Shown: piece after piece, positions 10,891-23,600 of the stretch | Layout: each line of letters opens with the position of its first letter | Position numbering within the stretch: the first letter of the stretch is position 1 | Assembly (NCBI GenBank): GCA_011800805.1 | Contig: MPNW01000550.1 | Coordinates: forward strand, 75,185-109,267 | Direction: 5' to 3' | From: Hirudo medicinalis | Lineage: Eukaryota > Annelida > Clitellata > Hirudinida > Hirudinidae | Length of the DNA: 34,083 nucleotides | Position numbers and translations under genes: made by a program | Notes under the pieces: model-generated | The model's input: the letters and a program-made list of their open reading frames with translations, nothing else | Database searches by the model: none | What the model was told of the DNA's origin: nothing

Positions 10891-12618
10891 CTGTGAATGC
10901 GACGTTACGTCTGCCGTCAGTCATCATCATCGTCATCACAACCAGCACCACCACCATCATCGTCGTCGTCACTCGACTTTGAATTTCACAGTTTATGGAA
11001 GAGAACCAATCAATGTAATCAATGTAATCAAAGGTCATAGTTTGAATCCCATCTTGCATCACTCAAACCAGCTCCGGAACTAGCTACTGAAAAAAACAAA
11101 CTTCATCGCACGCTACTCACTGGCAGACGGAAAGGTCGGTTTCGGAGGAATCTCCCCCGTTGGTCGCCTGTTCATTGAAATCCACAGAATTTGAACTTCT
11201 GAGTGCCTTCTCCACCTGGAGTCGTTTCTTCAAGTCGATCTTCAACTTTTCGCACTTCGGTTGCGGAGTTTCAACCGGTTGCTGTATTAACGGATAAAAT
11301 TTGAAAATTCGGCGACAGGAATACTTTCAAAATGTCTCGTGGAGCTTGCTACGGTCATACGATGTCATTGGTTATTTCACATACAACCATACAACCCAAA
11401 GAGATGACTAGGATGAGATCCAAGAGTACATCTTCATTGTTACAAATTATCATTTGTGAAACCACTCATCAGTAAATCACCGAGGGATCAAATATCTCCC
11501 TCCGATGTCGTGCAGCAAGGCGGTTTGAGCCGAGGTGCGAACAGGACGCCTTTGCACCTGGCGTACGTTTTTATCTGCTCGCTCGCTTTCTAAAATTCTC
11601 ATGAAATCTACTTATTCACGAAGAAAATAACTAAAAAAAAAAACAAGTTCAAATTTGTAAACTTGAAACCTGCAGAGTTGCATTTGATTTCAACTTCTCT
11701 GCCTCCTCATTGGCCGTAGCCGCTTCCCCGTTGATCTCCTTTTCGACCTGCGTCGATTCCGAACATTCTCTGTTGCCGGAAACGGAAGCGTGCGGACAAG
11801 AGGAGGAGGAAGACACCGGAGATGACGATGACAACGATGGCGAGAACCCAATTTTATTATTACAATGTTTTTTCTTGTGCCTCAGCTGAAATGTAATGAA
11901 TAATCGATCAGACGTCGACATTCGAACCTCGGGCATATTCGATTGAATGTGAACGAGAGTGTTTTGTTCGTGCAGACGACGAGTTATCGCAGCAATCTCA
12001 CATTAGCTGCAAGACCGTGAAAGATAATCAACAACTTAAAAGGAAACGACCGGTCGCACGACCAATGAAACTCTTTCCTCGACAATTGAGGCTCAAAACA
12101 AACCTTTTCTGACAGACAAGTGTTGCAACACCATTTCTTGGGTGCCCTGAAAAACAGCACGATTACTGAGTTGACCAAACATCGTTAAGCATTACTTCAC
12201 ATTGCATTGCACAACGTTACATTCTTTGCATTGCATTACATAACATCGGATGCCAAATAATAATACGAGGCAGTTAATACGAAACAATCTGAAACACGAG
12301 CGAACGAACGAATCCAACAAACCTGCTGAGCGGGGGATCGAGACACAAGGAATGCGTCCTCCTCTTGCACGACTCGCAAACAATCAACCTGCCGCCGTGC
12401 TTACCGCAGGCAATGCAACAGGTGTCCCCCGAAGCCTGGAAAGTGAACGTTGTTGAACTTTTACAATTAAACGACGTCATCGTCCCACATTTTCGTCGTA
12501 GTTTAAAATCAGAGTCATCATAACATCGAAAAAATGCTTTGAATCAGAAGCATTGAATTACTGATCCAGGATTTGCACTTGCTAACAAATCAACAGGTTG
12601 TAATGCTAATTAGATGAT

Positions 12619-12650
<32 letters not shown>

Positions 12651-15600
12651 TGATGACTTTTGATGATTGCATTTCTACTGACCTTTGAGATGCACTCGTA
12701 ACAAAACCAGTCACCTTCTGGTATGCTCTGAAGTTTTGGCTGAATTGGGTGGAATAATGTAAAATTAATGTAATAATGTAATGTAATACAATAATAAGTT
12801 AATAATGTAATATAACACAATAATAAGTTAACATGGAGAAATGATAAATAATGCTTGAATTGTTAGCATCAAAAATGTAAATGATAATGTTACTTCAGTT
12901 AATAATAATAATAATAATATTAATTAATAATAATATTACATAATAATAATAATAATAATAATTCTTCATTTAAAATAGCTTGTATAAAAAAATCTACAAA
13001 TTGTATGTTTAAAGTAGTTCTGTTGAATGGTTGAATGTAGTGAACAATGTAAGAAAGTGATGCCACAACCTTGATGCAGTAAGTGTGGTAACCCCGGTCG
13101 CACACGTCGCACAGCAATAACTCGGCCTCGTTGTCGTCGCAGCAACAAATCTGACACGACTGCAACAAAAAGTTCCAAACCTTATCGGTCGATGATGCGA
13201 GTTGGACGACGACCGCCCGACAAGGTAGAATTCCACGCACGTCATGAGTCTCTAATGCCAAAAATAATGACGAACCACTTTCATTATCGACTTTTCCCAT
13301 GCTATGCACTTGTTGAGCTGGTTCAAGTAGAGGGACAGCTGCGAGGTGGACATGGCGGAAGCGACGGCCGACCTCCACGACAACAGTTCCTTGGTCGCTG
13401 CCTCCTCGTCGCCGTCGCTGTCGTCGTCGGAGGAATGCCTGTTGCTCGCCAGCGATGCCAGGTTCAAGTGGTTGCTATGGAAAAAGGAAAGCATTTCCGT
13501 ACAGGTGCGTAACGAGAGCTCGACGAGCCATCGGCAAAGGATCGATCTTAGGAGAGCTTGGAAGTCATTATTTTTCACGTTATTTTCGATATAAAAATAA
13601 AATAATGATCCAAATTCTTGCTGGTATTGATTAAATATTTCAAAAATTATTTAAAAATCTTTTCAGTCTTTAAAATTATGGGTGTCTCCATTTGTTACTG
13701 CAAGTATTGCTGAATAAGACAAACTCGAGATAATAACTTTAATAAATGCATTGGACATCCTACTAATCAATCGATCAATCAATCGATCAGGTACTAAGAA
13801 TAATTAACCAATAATGAATAACAACAATAATAATAATAATAAATGTTAGTAGTAAATACTTCTTGAACCTCCTTCCGAGAGGTGGTTTGAGATATCTCCT
13901 CTCGATGTTGTGCTCGAGATGGAGGAGCTTGTCTCTGGCAACGTCGAGGATGTACCTCTCCTCTGCCTTCAGGTCCTTCTCGTAACTCGCGACCAGGTTC
14001 TCCGAGGCATCCTGAGACGATCTCGGAGACATCCTCCAACCCTGATCGATCGAGCGGAACGATTTTATCGATATCGCGAGTTAAATTGCACATTAATCTA
14101 TTTAAATGAGGCAATTCACGAGAAGGGTCAAATTACTTTCCATTGGTCGTTGGTCATTTAAATAAAATGCCTTTAAAACCACGAAAACATCCACGAAATG
14201 CTGATCCGCTTTGTCGCAATTGCTTTCTCAGTCCCGGTTTTAAGATTTCATCGCTCGACACGACGGAATCTCGTCGAATTTCAGTGTTAAATTATTGGAT
14301 TTAAATCCAGTTATTTAGCTCCAGTCATTCTGCAGATATTAATAAACCAACAACAAATCCATATATTAACATAACAGATATTAATAAACCAACAACAAAT
14401 CCATATATTAACATAACAGATATTAATAAACCAACAACAAATCGATATATTAACATAACAGATATTAATAAACCAACAACAAATCCATATATTAACATAA
14501 CAGATATTAATAAACCAACAACAAATCCATATATTAACGCAAATATTATTGTCGTAATAGACGACGGGGCTTAATTCAAGCCCAGTTTATTGTCGGATTC
14601 ATTCGATCTAACAGGTGGGTGGTATTACCTGTAAATACCATGATTACGTAACAATCCTGCTGCCAGTTATTGCTTAACGATCGCTTGCGTGATCATTTGC
14701 CAAACAGGAATGTTCTTCGAGTATTTTTGCGGACGCTCGTGAGATTTCGTGGGATCAAAGCGAGATGCTATAAACTTAATCGGCTGTAAAGCCCCAGAAA
14801 GATTCTAAATACAACAATAATAATAAACTTAATTACAAAAATTAATTAACGTCTCGTCGCAGGGTCGTGGCGTTAATAATAATAATTAACAACAACGACA
14901 ACAACAACATACATTCACCTGGAGACTGGCGTTGCAGACTTTCTCCTCGAGACTTTCCACTTCGGCGAGCACCTCCAGCTCGATTTTCCTGTGGAGTCGA
15001 AGGTCCCAGGAGTCGGATTTGTCGGGTTGCGGCGCTCGAGTGAAGTTTTCCGAGAATTCGCCGCCAGATTCCGAGGCTTCGATTTTCATGACTTCGTGGG
15101 ATATCGAGCGTGGGTTTAGGAATTATTTGAGTATTATTTGATATTATTTAACATATTATTTAATTAATAACTTAGGACCATCTTACCAACAAATAGAAAG
15201 AATCTATTGACATAAATTTTCAAAATTAATGGAAATAGTTTTGTGAATACTTTCTTATTGGAAACTTGATAATTTTTTTTACGAAATCAAAATGTTTCAA
15301 CATGTGTATTTATGCAATGCAATGTTTGATATGCATATTGCATTATATTTATACAATACAATGTTCGACACGTATATCACATGTATTTATACAATACAAT
15401 GTTCGACACGTATATCACATGTATTTATACAATACAATGTTCGACATGTATATCACATGTATTTATACAATACAATGTTCGACATGTACATTACATGTAT
15501 TTATACAATACAATGTTCGACATGTATATTACATGCACTTATACAATACAATGTTCGACATGTATATCACATGTATTTATACAATACAATGTTCGACATG

Positions 15601-17615
15601 TACATTACATGTATTTATACAATACAATGTTCGATATGTATATCACATGCATTTATACAATACAATGTTTGACACGTACTTATGTGATTAGAAAATGTTT
15701 CTAAATGTTTCCTTGTACAACTTAAACTTATAATAATTATAATAATTTAATAATAATAATAATTCAAAGTTATAATAATTAATTAAATAATAATAAGTAA
15801 AAGTTACAATAATCATTATCAAAGAGTTCGAAGTGGAGCTCACTGTTTCGTTTCGGTTTGAAACTCGTCTGACAGATGAAGTGGAAGTTCTTTTCGAGCA
15901 GTTTCTGCAGGTTCTTCTCTCGGATTCCTCTGACGTTCAGTGCCACGATGAGGGACTTGAGCTGCTCGGAGTCAGAAATCCTCCACCAGCCCCTCTGCTT
16001 GTCTGTTCGTTCGAGGATGGAGCGATTAAAAATGTAAATTTTACATTTAAATTATGAATTATGCCACTGAGAACATCTTTATTTGATGAATTAATGGACA
16101 ACAATTATTCACAAAGATAGTTAAAACCTTAAAAATACCCGACAGTACTCAGACACTATCCAGAATATAAATAAAATTCAGAAACAACACTATATGAGAA
16201 TTGTTTGCGTGAGTAAATAAAAATGACATCGTTTCCTGACCAAGGGGAACGGCAGGAGGGACTTGTTTGTCGCCCGAATCTTCGACCTTCGTCTCCCAGT
16301 CCCCGTAAGAAGGATCGTCATCGTAATTAGTCCGAGGGTTGATTGGGGTGGAAGACCTGCTATTGGCTGTCGGAGTGGACGAGAACGACCTGTCCAGCTG
16401 CAGGATCAGGGACATGTTTTTGGTTAGCATATGGTCGAATTTCAAGTCGGTCATTTTACAATGTTTTTGTTGATATTTTAAACTATTTTTTAACATTTTC
16501 TCTCAAACAATTTAATCATCGTAAGGAATTTTTCATCACGTTGCCATTGGCAATCCTGACGGCAACTCTGACAGCAAGGACTCAAATAACTTCCTGGGGA
16601 AGTGCAAGCAAATACGTGCATCATGAATTATACGTGCATCATGAATTATGCGTGCATCATGAATTATGCGTGCATCATGAATTATATGTGCATCATGAAT
16701 TATGCGTGCGCATACAAAATGATTCATGAACCTCATTTGAAATTTCACACATTAAAGTGATGCTATTCACAAAAATTAAATTAAAACCCACAAGAGGGTG
16801 TGTTTTATTCAAAATATTTGAGCAATTTTGAACTTTAAGGTTAAAATTTATGATGATAACAACAACAACAACAACAACAACAACAATAATAATAATAATA
16901 ATAACAGTGATAACAATGATGATGCTTATAAATAAATAATCATCAACAGCCACTTGACTTCAGAGTCAATTGAAACCTCTTTTGCTTATAGTTGCTTAGC
17001 AACTGACAACAGCACTTAACATTCCCCACCACACAAGGGCTTCTCATTGGTCGATTGGCTAATTAATTGTTTGACGACAACAACAACAACGAGTGGTAAA
17101 TACGATGGGGAGGAGGTTGCACCCGATCGTTTCGACAACAACACAAAACCCAACAAAACCCATTTAAAAAGCATGATTTAAAGAGAACACTGCAAACGGA
17201 ATGCTCCGCTCGTCAGCATCCGCTCGGAGTTAAGTTAACTTTTACCTTCACTTCCACCACCACTCGAAGAGCGACAATGTCATTTGTCATTTTTCCTAAC
17301 ATCTCGAGATGGATGCAAAACCAGCGTTTGCAAGGACATTTGCAAATTCTCGAATTAATTTCTAAATTCGACGGAAAACGTTCGGGGAACGGCTCGATGC
17401 CGACCGGGTTCTCCCGCCCGATCGCCAGTTCCATAATTTACTTGGTGGTTGTGGATTTATTAAGTGTAAACTTAATGAACTTTTGCATTTTAAAATTGTG
17501 ATAGCAATAAGAGCACTCATCACTGCATAAATTGTTATTATTATTATTATTGTTATTATTATTATTGTTGTTATTATTATTATTGTTATTATTATTGTTA
17601 TTATTATTGTTATTA

Positions 17616-17647
<32 letters not shown>

Positions 17648-20600
17648 GTCACAGTAATAACAATAAAGAAGAAATGTCAAATTCACCAGCATTCTTGAGT
17701 CTTGGTTGTAGACATCTTTCAAGAGCGAGGAGTGCTGTGCAGAGTGCGGCGTGCATCCGGGTTGCCGGGCAAAGAGACTGAACCAGGAGCCCCTGTCGAT
17801 GGAGTAGGCGAGCTTTTTCTTGAGGATTTCAAACTCGTCCCTCTCTTTCCTGGCTCCGTCGGCATCCCGGGCATCCTCTTGAATCCTCGACCTCTCGCAA
17901 GGAAGCAGTTTGCGTCCGAGACGACGATGCCGGAGTTCGCTTTTAATCGAGGTGCTCTGCGCAACGTTCTCGTCCTCGTTGTCGCTGGAAGCCAGGAACT
18001 TGGAGATGAGATCGACTTCGGAATATTTCGGTTTCGACTCGAACTTGTCGCAGAAAGTTTTGTCGGCGGACGCCGGGTCGTCGTACGGGGAATTTCCGTA
18101 ATCTTCCATCATGCTGTTCATGACCGTCCGTGCGATGATGTCTTCCAGGTTGGTGATCGTGGACTCCGACATGTCGGCCGCGACGTCGTAACCCTGTTTC
18201 TGGAGAGGCTTCGTGTCGGGGATTTTGTCGGGATCGGTTCCGTTGGTTCTCGGAACCTCCTCGACTTTGTCGGCCGTGGGAGAAAGTTTAACGTCGGCTG
18301 CCGACGACTTGATGTCGGGAGCGTCGGTCGAGTCGTTGAGTTTGGAGCAGCAACTGATGGGCGTCGGAGGATTGGAAGCATTGTTCATCTCGCTCGACTG
18401 ATTCTCCGCAGTCAATGGCTCGAGCACAGGAGGTGCGAGTTCGGGGGGCCGAGGAGGCATGTCGGCGACGTCGGTGGTCAGGTCCGCTTCCTCGGGCTCC
18501 CCCGATTCCATGCCCTCGACGTACACGCCCCCGCACTTCGGCAGGACCCAATAGAGTCGCCCGTAACGATCCTGCCCCAGAGGAACTATGCTCAGCTTGT
18601 ACGAGAGTGACAAGACCTTGTCTTGTAGATTGTTATATTGCTGAGAAATGAATACATTACGTTTATAATTTATTCAATTTATGCTAACATTTCCAATTAA
18701 AATTTCTTTGATAAATCAAACCAGCGATAGAATTAATAATGTACGGAAAATGTCTTTTAAGATGTCGTTCTTACTTTTGTGAGCTTATCGATTCTTAACT
18801 CTAATTCTTCTGCTGAGATCATTTGGTCTTCCTGCAATGAATTGCTTTAATGAATTGCTTTAATGAATTACTTTAATGAATAGCTTTAATGAATTGCTTT
18901 AATGAATTCAACAATTCTTCAGTTAAACACGTCATTTCATCAATTAAGTCCGTCCGTTAATTAAACTCGGGACAGAGGAAATGGCAAATAAACAATTGTA
19001 AACCCAATGCGAATACAAACCTGTGCAAATACCAGCACAAACCTATACAAATAACAATACAAACACCAATACAAACATATACAAACACGAATACAATTCG
19101 CCATCCAACAAAACCGACCTCGACCTCCGAGTCGTGGTTTTGAAGGGCTTCGTCGTTGCTGTCGGCCATGCTCTGGTCGTCGTCGGTGTCCTTCTTGTTG
19201 ACGTCGGTCGTCAGCGTGGTGGCGTTGCTGTCTTCGTTGGTCTGACTTCGCACGACCAGGGCCCTCCTCAGACGCTTGGCTTGCATCATCCTGAACCTGC
19301 ATTTGGCGTTTGGTTCGAGTTAATATTAATGTAGTCAAGTGATGAGCAGTAATTTTATGTAGTAATGATGGTTATGTCGGTTGATGCCTTGATGTCATCA
19401 TGCATTGTTCATTCTGTTAAGTAAAGCAATTGGAATCCATATTATATCATGCATGTGATAATTGTAATAATCACAACGTAATAATAATTATTATTAATTA
19501 TTAATTGATCCATCGTTTTGTGATTACATTCCAAGTGCAACTGACTTTCTGAGCTTCCCCTCAATGAGCCACTTGTCCTTCTTCAGATTGCTGATAACAT
19601 CGATGCACTTCTCAACCTCGCTAGAGAAAGAAGATGAATATCATCTCGTTCATTCTTCGCCTAATTATCATCATCACCACGTCGTCATAGGCATCACCAT
19701 CATCACCATCATCATCATCATCATCGAAGCACTCCACAACAAGTCCAATTAAGTTATGATATTGCACTAAAAAGGAAGGCATAACCATATCTAAATCAAT
19801 GATTGCCAGGCAGCACAACTTCAATGTAGCCACCAGTATCACCACCATTACCACCATTACCACCATTACCACCACCATCATCATCACCATCACCATCATC
19901 ATCGTCATCACAATCATAAACACCATCTTCATCACCACCAACTTTGTGATGGCCTTGCTTGTCAAGAGTTCATGGCAAATGTAGAGGAGGATGGTCGTCT
20001 TCTGTGTTGAATTGAGAGAGTAATAAGGCTTCGTCCTCAACCACTCTGCCATCTGCCGAGTCGAACGATCCGAGATGGAATACAAATGTCGATTTAAAAA
20101 ATTCTAATTACAATTATTTATAATAATTATTACTAGTCATTAATCGATAATAAAGTACGACTAATTAATATTCATCGCTCCCATTTGAAACGACGAATGC
20201 CGACGCGGACGTTCTCACCTCGTCGTCCTTGCCGTTGCGAGCCCTGATGAAGACTCTCAGCAGCTCCGAGAGGTTCTGCCTGGTGATCTCGATGTCGCAG
20301 ATCTTTTGTCCGGACACGATCACCGCCTGTAATTTGCACTCGATTCCATAAATTAATAATCATCGTTCGTTATTCGTGAAGTCGACCGTCGTGGGGCGAT
20401 CGAAATTTAAGAGGGATGCTCTTTATTTTCTTAATTTCAATTTATTATTGCATCACTTCAACAACTCAGCAACACCAAACATTTCACGACAGATCAATTT
20501 AAAATCACATTCTTCCACGTCCTCCTGAAGTCATTCTCGAGTCATTTGAAATGAAGTAAACAGAATAAACAGGTGAAATAGTTTCCTACAAGTCGAACGA

Positions 20601-23600
20601 GACTGCAACAACAATCATACATTAACACAAAAGCAATGACTTAACGTTGTCGATTGTGTGATGCATGTGACGGACGTGACAGATGCAAAGGATGGTTTGA
20701 TGTGACGGATGCAGCAGACAACAACAATTAGGATCAACCTCTCTCGAGTTGGGAAATCCCGGATCCTCGAATGCCAGTTTGAGGATGTGGATGATGAAGT
20801 TGGAGAAAGAATCCGACGACGACTCGTTCATGAGGCCCTCGTGGAGCACCGACAGGGATGGCAGCATGTCGTTCTCTGATTAATTAATTATTTGTCGAAT
20901 TAGACGTCGATTAGTCGAGTTGTTGAACCAATTAATTGTAGATCCATTGATGTGATGTGATTGTCATTGACTGAGTGGGAAATAATATTAACTTAGAGTA
21001 TAATAATAACTATTATTATATAATAACTTATATTAATAATTATTATAAGTTATAATTATAAGCGAGTTACTCGGATCAAGTTATCGGAAAATGCCTCTCG
21101 AGTTAAACGAGCCTGCAGAGACCTCTGAGAGAATGACAAGCCTCACGAAATTGCGATTCGTCGGATGCAAACAATCGTAGAAACATAATTAACGACAATT
21201 AATTTGACAACGTCGTCAAATCATCCGGCCGGGGAGGACATCCGTCGAACTGACCGAGTTTCAAGTTCGGCGAGAAGTTGTGAGCGAACTCGAGCACCAT
21301 GAGGCAGTCTGCGAACGCTTTTCCCGGCAACTTCAATCCTGGGATGCGCTCCAGTTCTGGAAGAGGCTGGAATCGACAATTCAAATTGATCGGAATAAAA
21401 ATATCAACGATTCTCGAACTTTAAAAAACCGCACTAAAACCTAAAGCAGTCTGTTGGTTAATTCGTGACTATTTGAAACACCAAATAACACGTCGTAAAG
21501 TCGAAAGTTGACCGTCGCGAGGAAGTCTGTGTCGTCGACATCAATGGAAGTGGAAGAGAATGATTTTAGTTTTCATTAATTAATTCATTTATTTGTTTAT
21601 TTTGCCATCTTTCGAGTGCTCGAGGAATGTGGATTCAAGGGCGAGAGAAAAAATAACAAACGAATAAAAGCAATCGATTACGAGTGGTTGATCGTCGATT
21701 GCGACCGAGTCATTGTCGCAACGTGTTTGTGGATTAAAAACTTTTTGTCATCAAAAGGGAAGGAAGACGCGACCGAGCGACCATGCGCTTCTCGTGACAC
21801 GATCGTCACGTTACCGACCAATTTATTCCGATCGATTAATTAATTTTAATAACAAAAATTAATTTTTAATTTCAACCTTGGAATCCTGCAATAAACCATC
21901 CTCCATTGGTTTTTTCAGTTCTCTTGCCAAATATAACTCCATCCTTCTTTGCTCCTTTTGGAGTAAAAAATGAATGTAACATTACGATGTGATACATTCA
22001 GATTCAAACCACAAACACTTAAACGATGCTATAGCTTGCCAGGTTTTTAGCTTATAAATGGTAATAATAACTTAACTATTAAATTGGATAAACAATTAAT
22101 TAACATTAAACTGCTGTGCAATTTGAGTTTTTTATTTTTGATTCGCAACAAGTCAAAGTCGTTTCACCATTTTCTTCTCCCTGTCGAGTTTCTTAGCACA
22201 CCTCTTCTCCTCTCTCATTCTTTCCTTCTCCTTTGAATGAATTAATAATTTCATAAATTATGTTAATTAGGTGCACCTCAAGCAGTGAGCCACCAGCTTA
22301 GATGCTTTCAAAACCCATTTTGATCTCATTCAACTGAATGGCTTAAAATGATTTATTAGCTGAGTTTGTTTTAATGCTTCTTCAAATGATAACTTTTTCT
22401 GATTTTTAATGAAAAATTATGAAAAAGAAAATTTCTAAGAAGCGCAAACCTCTTCCTTTTTGCGAGCATCGATGGCCTTCACCAGCAGGAGGTAATGCCT
22501 TCGTCTCTCCCTCTCCTGTTCCATCAATTCAATCAACCAATTAAATCCATTCAATCAACCATTTCAACCAATTGATCAATCAATTAAATCCATTCAACCA
22601 ACCATTTCAATCAATCAATCAAAGATGACAACATAAATAATGGACAAGATGTTCTAAGCACCAGCTCAGCATCACAAAAGATAGTTGGCTAATTTAAAAA
22701 AAAAATCAATTTAAAAAGACAGAGCAGGTAAAACACCAACCAACGAATGGCACATCGTAACAATTGGTCAACAAAGTAAACATTAAACAGAACAATTTGA
22801 TTCGAAGGGTCCATCAGAAAACAAGCAGAAACTTCTAAAAGATTTTCAGAAAATAAGGTCGACGAAAAGATCGATTTGCATTTCAAGAGCGACTTTCTCC
22901 TTTCGGGTGCTCTATTTGTTTTTATTTGCAAAAAAATCACTCACGAGAAGAATATTTTACTATTTTCGAGTCGACCTGCGTGCAACGTGGAAGAAGTGCA
23001 ATCGTTCAAAATGCACGTCACACCTGCTTTAAGCTGCTGCTTCGATGATAAAGCAGAATGAGATGAAATTGCTACATGGAATGGAATGAGGCCTTAGAAA
23101 CAACAAAGAATCAGTAAATAAATAATAAATGGATAAAAGAATCAATGGAAGGAAACAAAACATGGACTTCTGGCAACTTTTAACTCCAAACAAGAAGGAA
23201 AACTTAAAACTTAAAACGGACACAAATCTGAAACGAACGAAAAGCACCTCGCTGGGGAGGAATATTTTTTAACGAGATGCGCAAACAAAACACGTCCTCT
23301 GAAAAAATAAAAAGGGGACAAAATCAAAGCCAAAAGTCCGGAAGGTTAAAAAAAACCCCGACGAAGTTCCCGGGAGAGACCGCCGACACCTACCAAGCCG
23401 AAGCCCTGCCTGTGGGGGTCGAAGGGCTCCTGCTTCTGAGCCGACTGGAGCAGGTAGGAGTAGTACTGGAGGTCGCCCGAGCCGAGCATCAGCATCATGT
23501 TTTGCTGTTCGATTGCAGTGCAAAACGTAACGAGGGTTGCTCATTTAAAGTCACAAATAAGAGCAGACGATGGTTGTAAAAGTTGGTAGTGGTGATGATG

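Larger units (their letters stand above)
13279..16397 (-). other. BAZ2 exons 25-29: second WHIM motif and pre-PHD helical region
   Basis: Exons 16241-16397, 15844-16002, 14919-15091, 13869-14041 (donor could be 13860, same phase) and 13279-13474. Exon 26 encodes RGWWRISDSEQLKSL then VRGIREKNLQKLLEKNF, the WHIM2 motif, aligning with GWWRIIDPEDLKALLKVLHLRGIREKALQK. Exon 27 gives VESLEEKVCNASLQ, exon 28 GWRMSP and LEHNIERRYLKPPL, and exon 29 LNQLNKCIAWEKSIMK. All have direct counterparts in human BAZ2B (VEDLERRVASASLQV, LERNIERRI, LQKSIAWEKSIMKV). WHIM motifs are thought to support nucleosome or ISWI contact. The acceptor at 15091 has a weak pyrimidine tract but is fixed by phase. Confidence 0.9.
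19546..21366 (-). other. DDT domain of the BAZ2 protein (exons 17-21)
   Basis: Exons 21255-21366, 20739-20875, 20219-20326, 19943-20052 and 19546-19620, all in phase. They read PLPELERIPGLKLPGKAF, CLMVLEFAHNFSP, PSLSVLHEGLMNES, LSELLRVFIRARNG, LLYICHELLTSKAITNEV and NLKKDKWLIEGKLRK. Each block aligns in order with the human BAZ2B DDT region (PLPELPRIPGL, CLMVVQFLRNF, NLSVLQEGL, INELACSKSVVSEI, NLRRDKWVVEGKLRK). The DDT domain of this family is a helical module used in contact with the ISWI ATPase and DNA. The donor choice AA|GTTGGT at 19943 is fixed by phase and restores SKAITNEVEKCID. Confidence 0.92.

Noticed and set aside
14333..15682. Possible CRISPR-like arrays (42-bp and 38-bp periodic repeats)
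   Set aside because: The repeats are head-to-tail with no unique spacers, and they sit in introns of an animal gene.
17702..18610. 302-codon plus-strand open frame
   Set aside because: It lies exactly opposite the 954-base BAZ2 exon 24, whose minus-strand product is clearly conserved. The plus frame is a G/C-rich shadow rich in Arg/Gly/Val with no domain.
23269..23579. 91- and 100-codon frames on both strands near 23.4 kb
   Set aside because: They overlap BAZ2 exon 13 (23394-23504) in other frames or run on into its introns. Only the phase-consistent MMLMLGSGDLQYYSYLL frame joins its neighbours.
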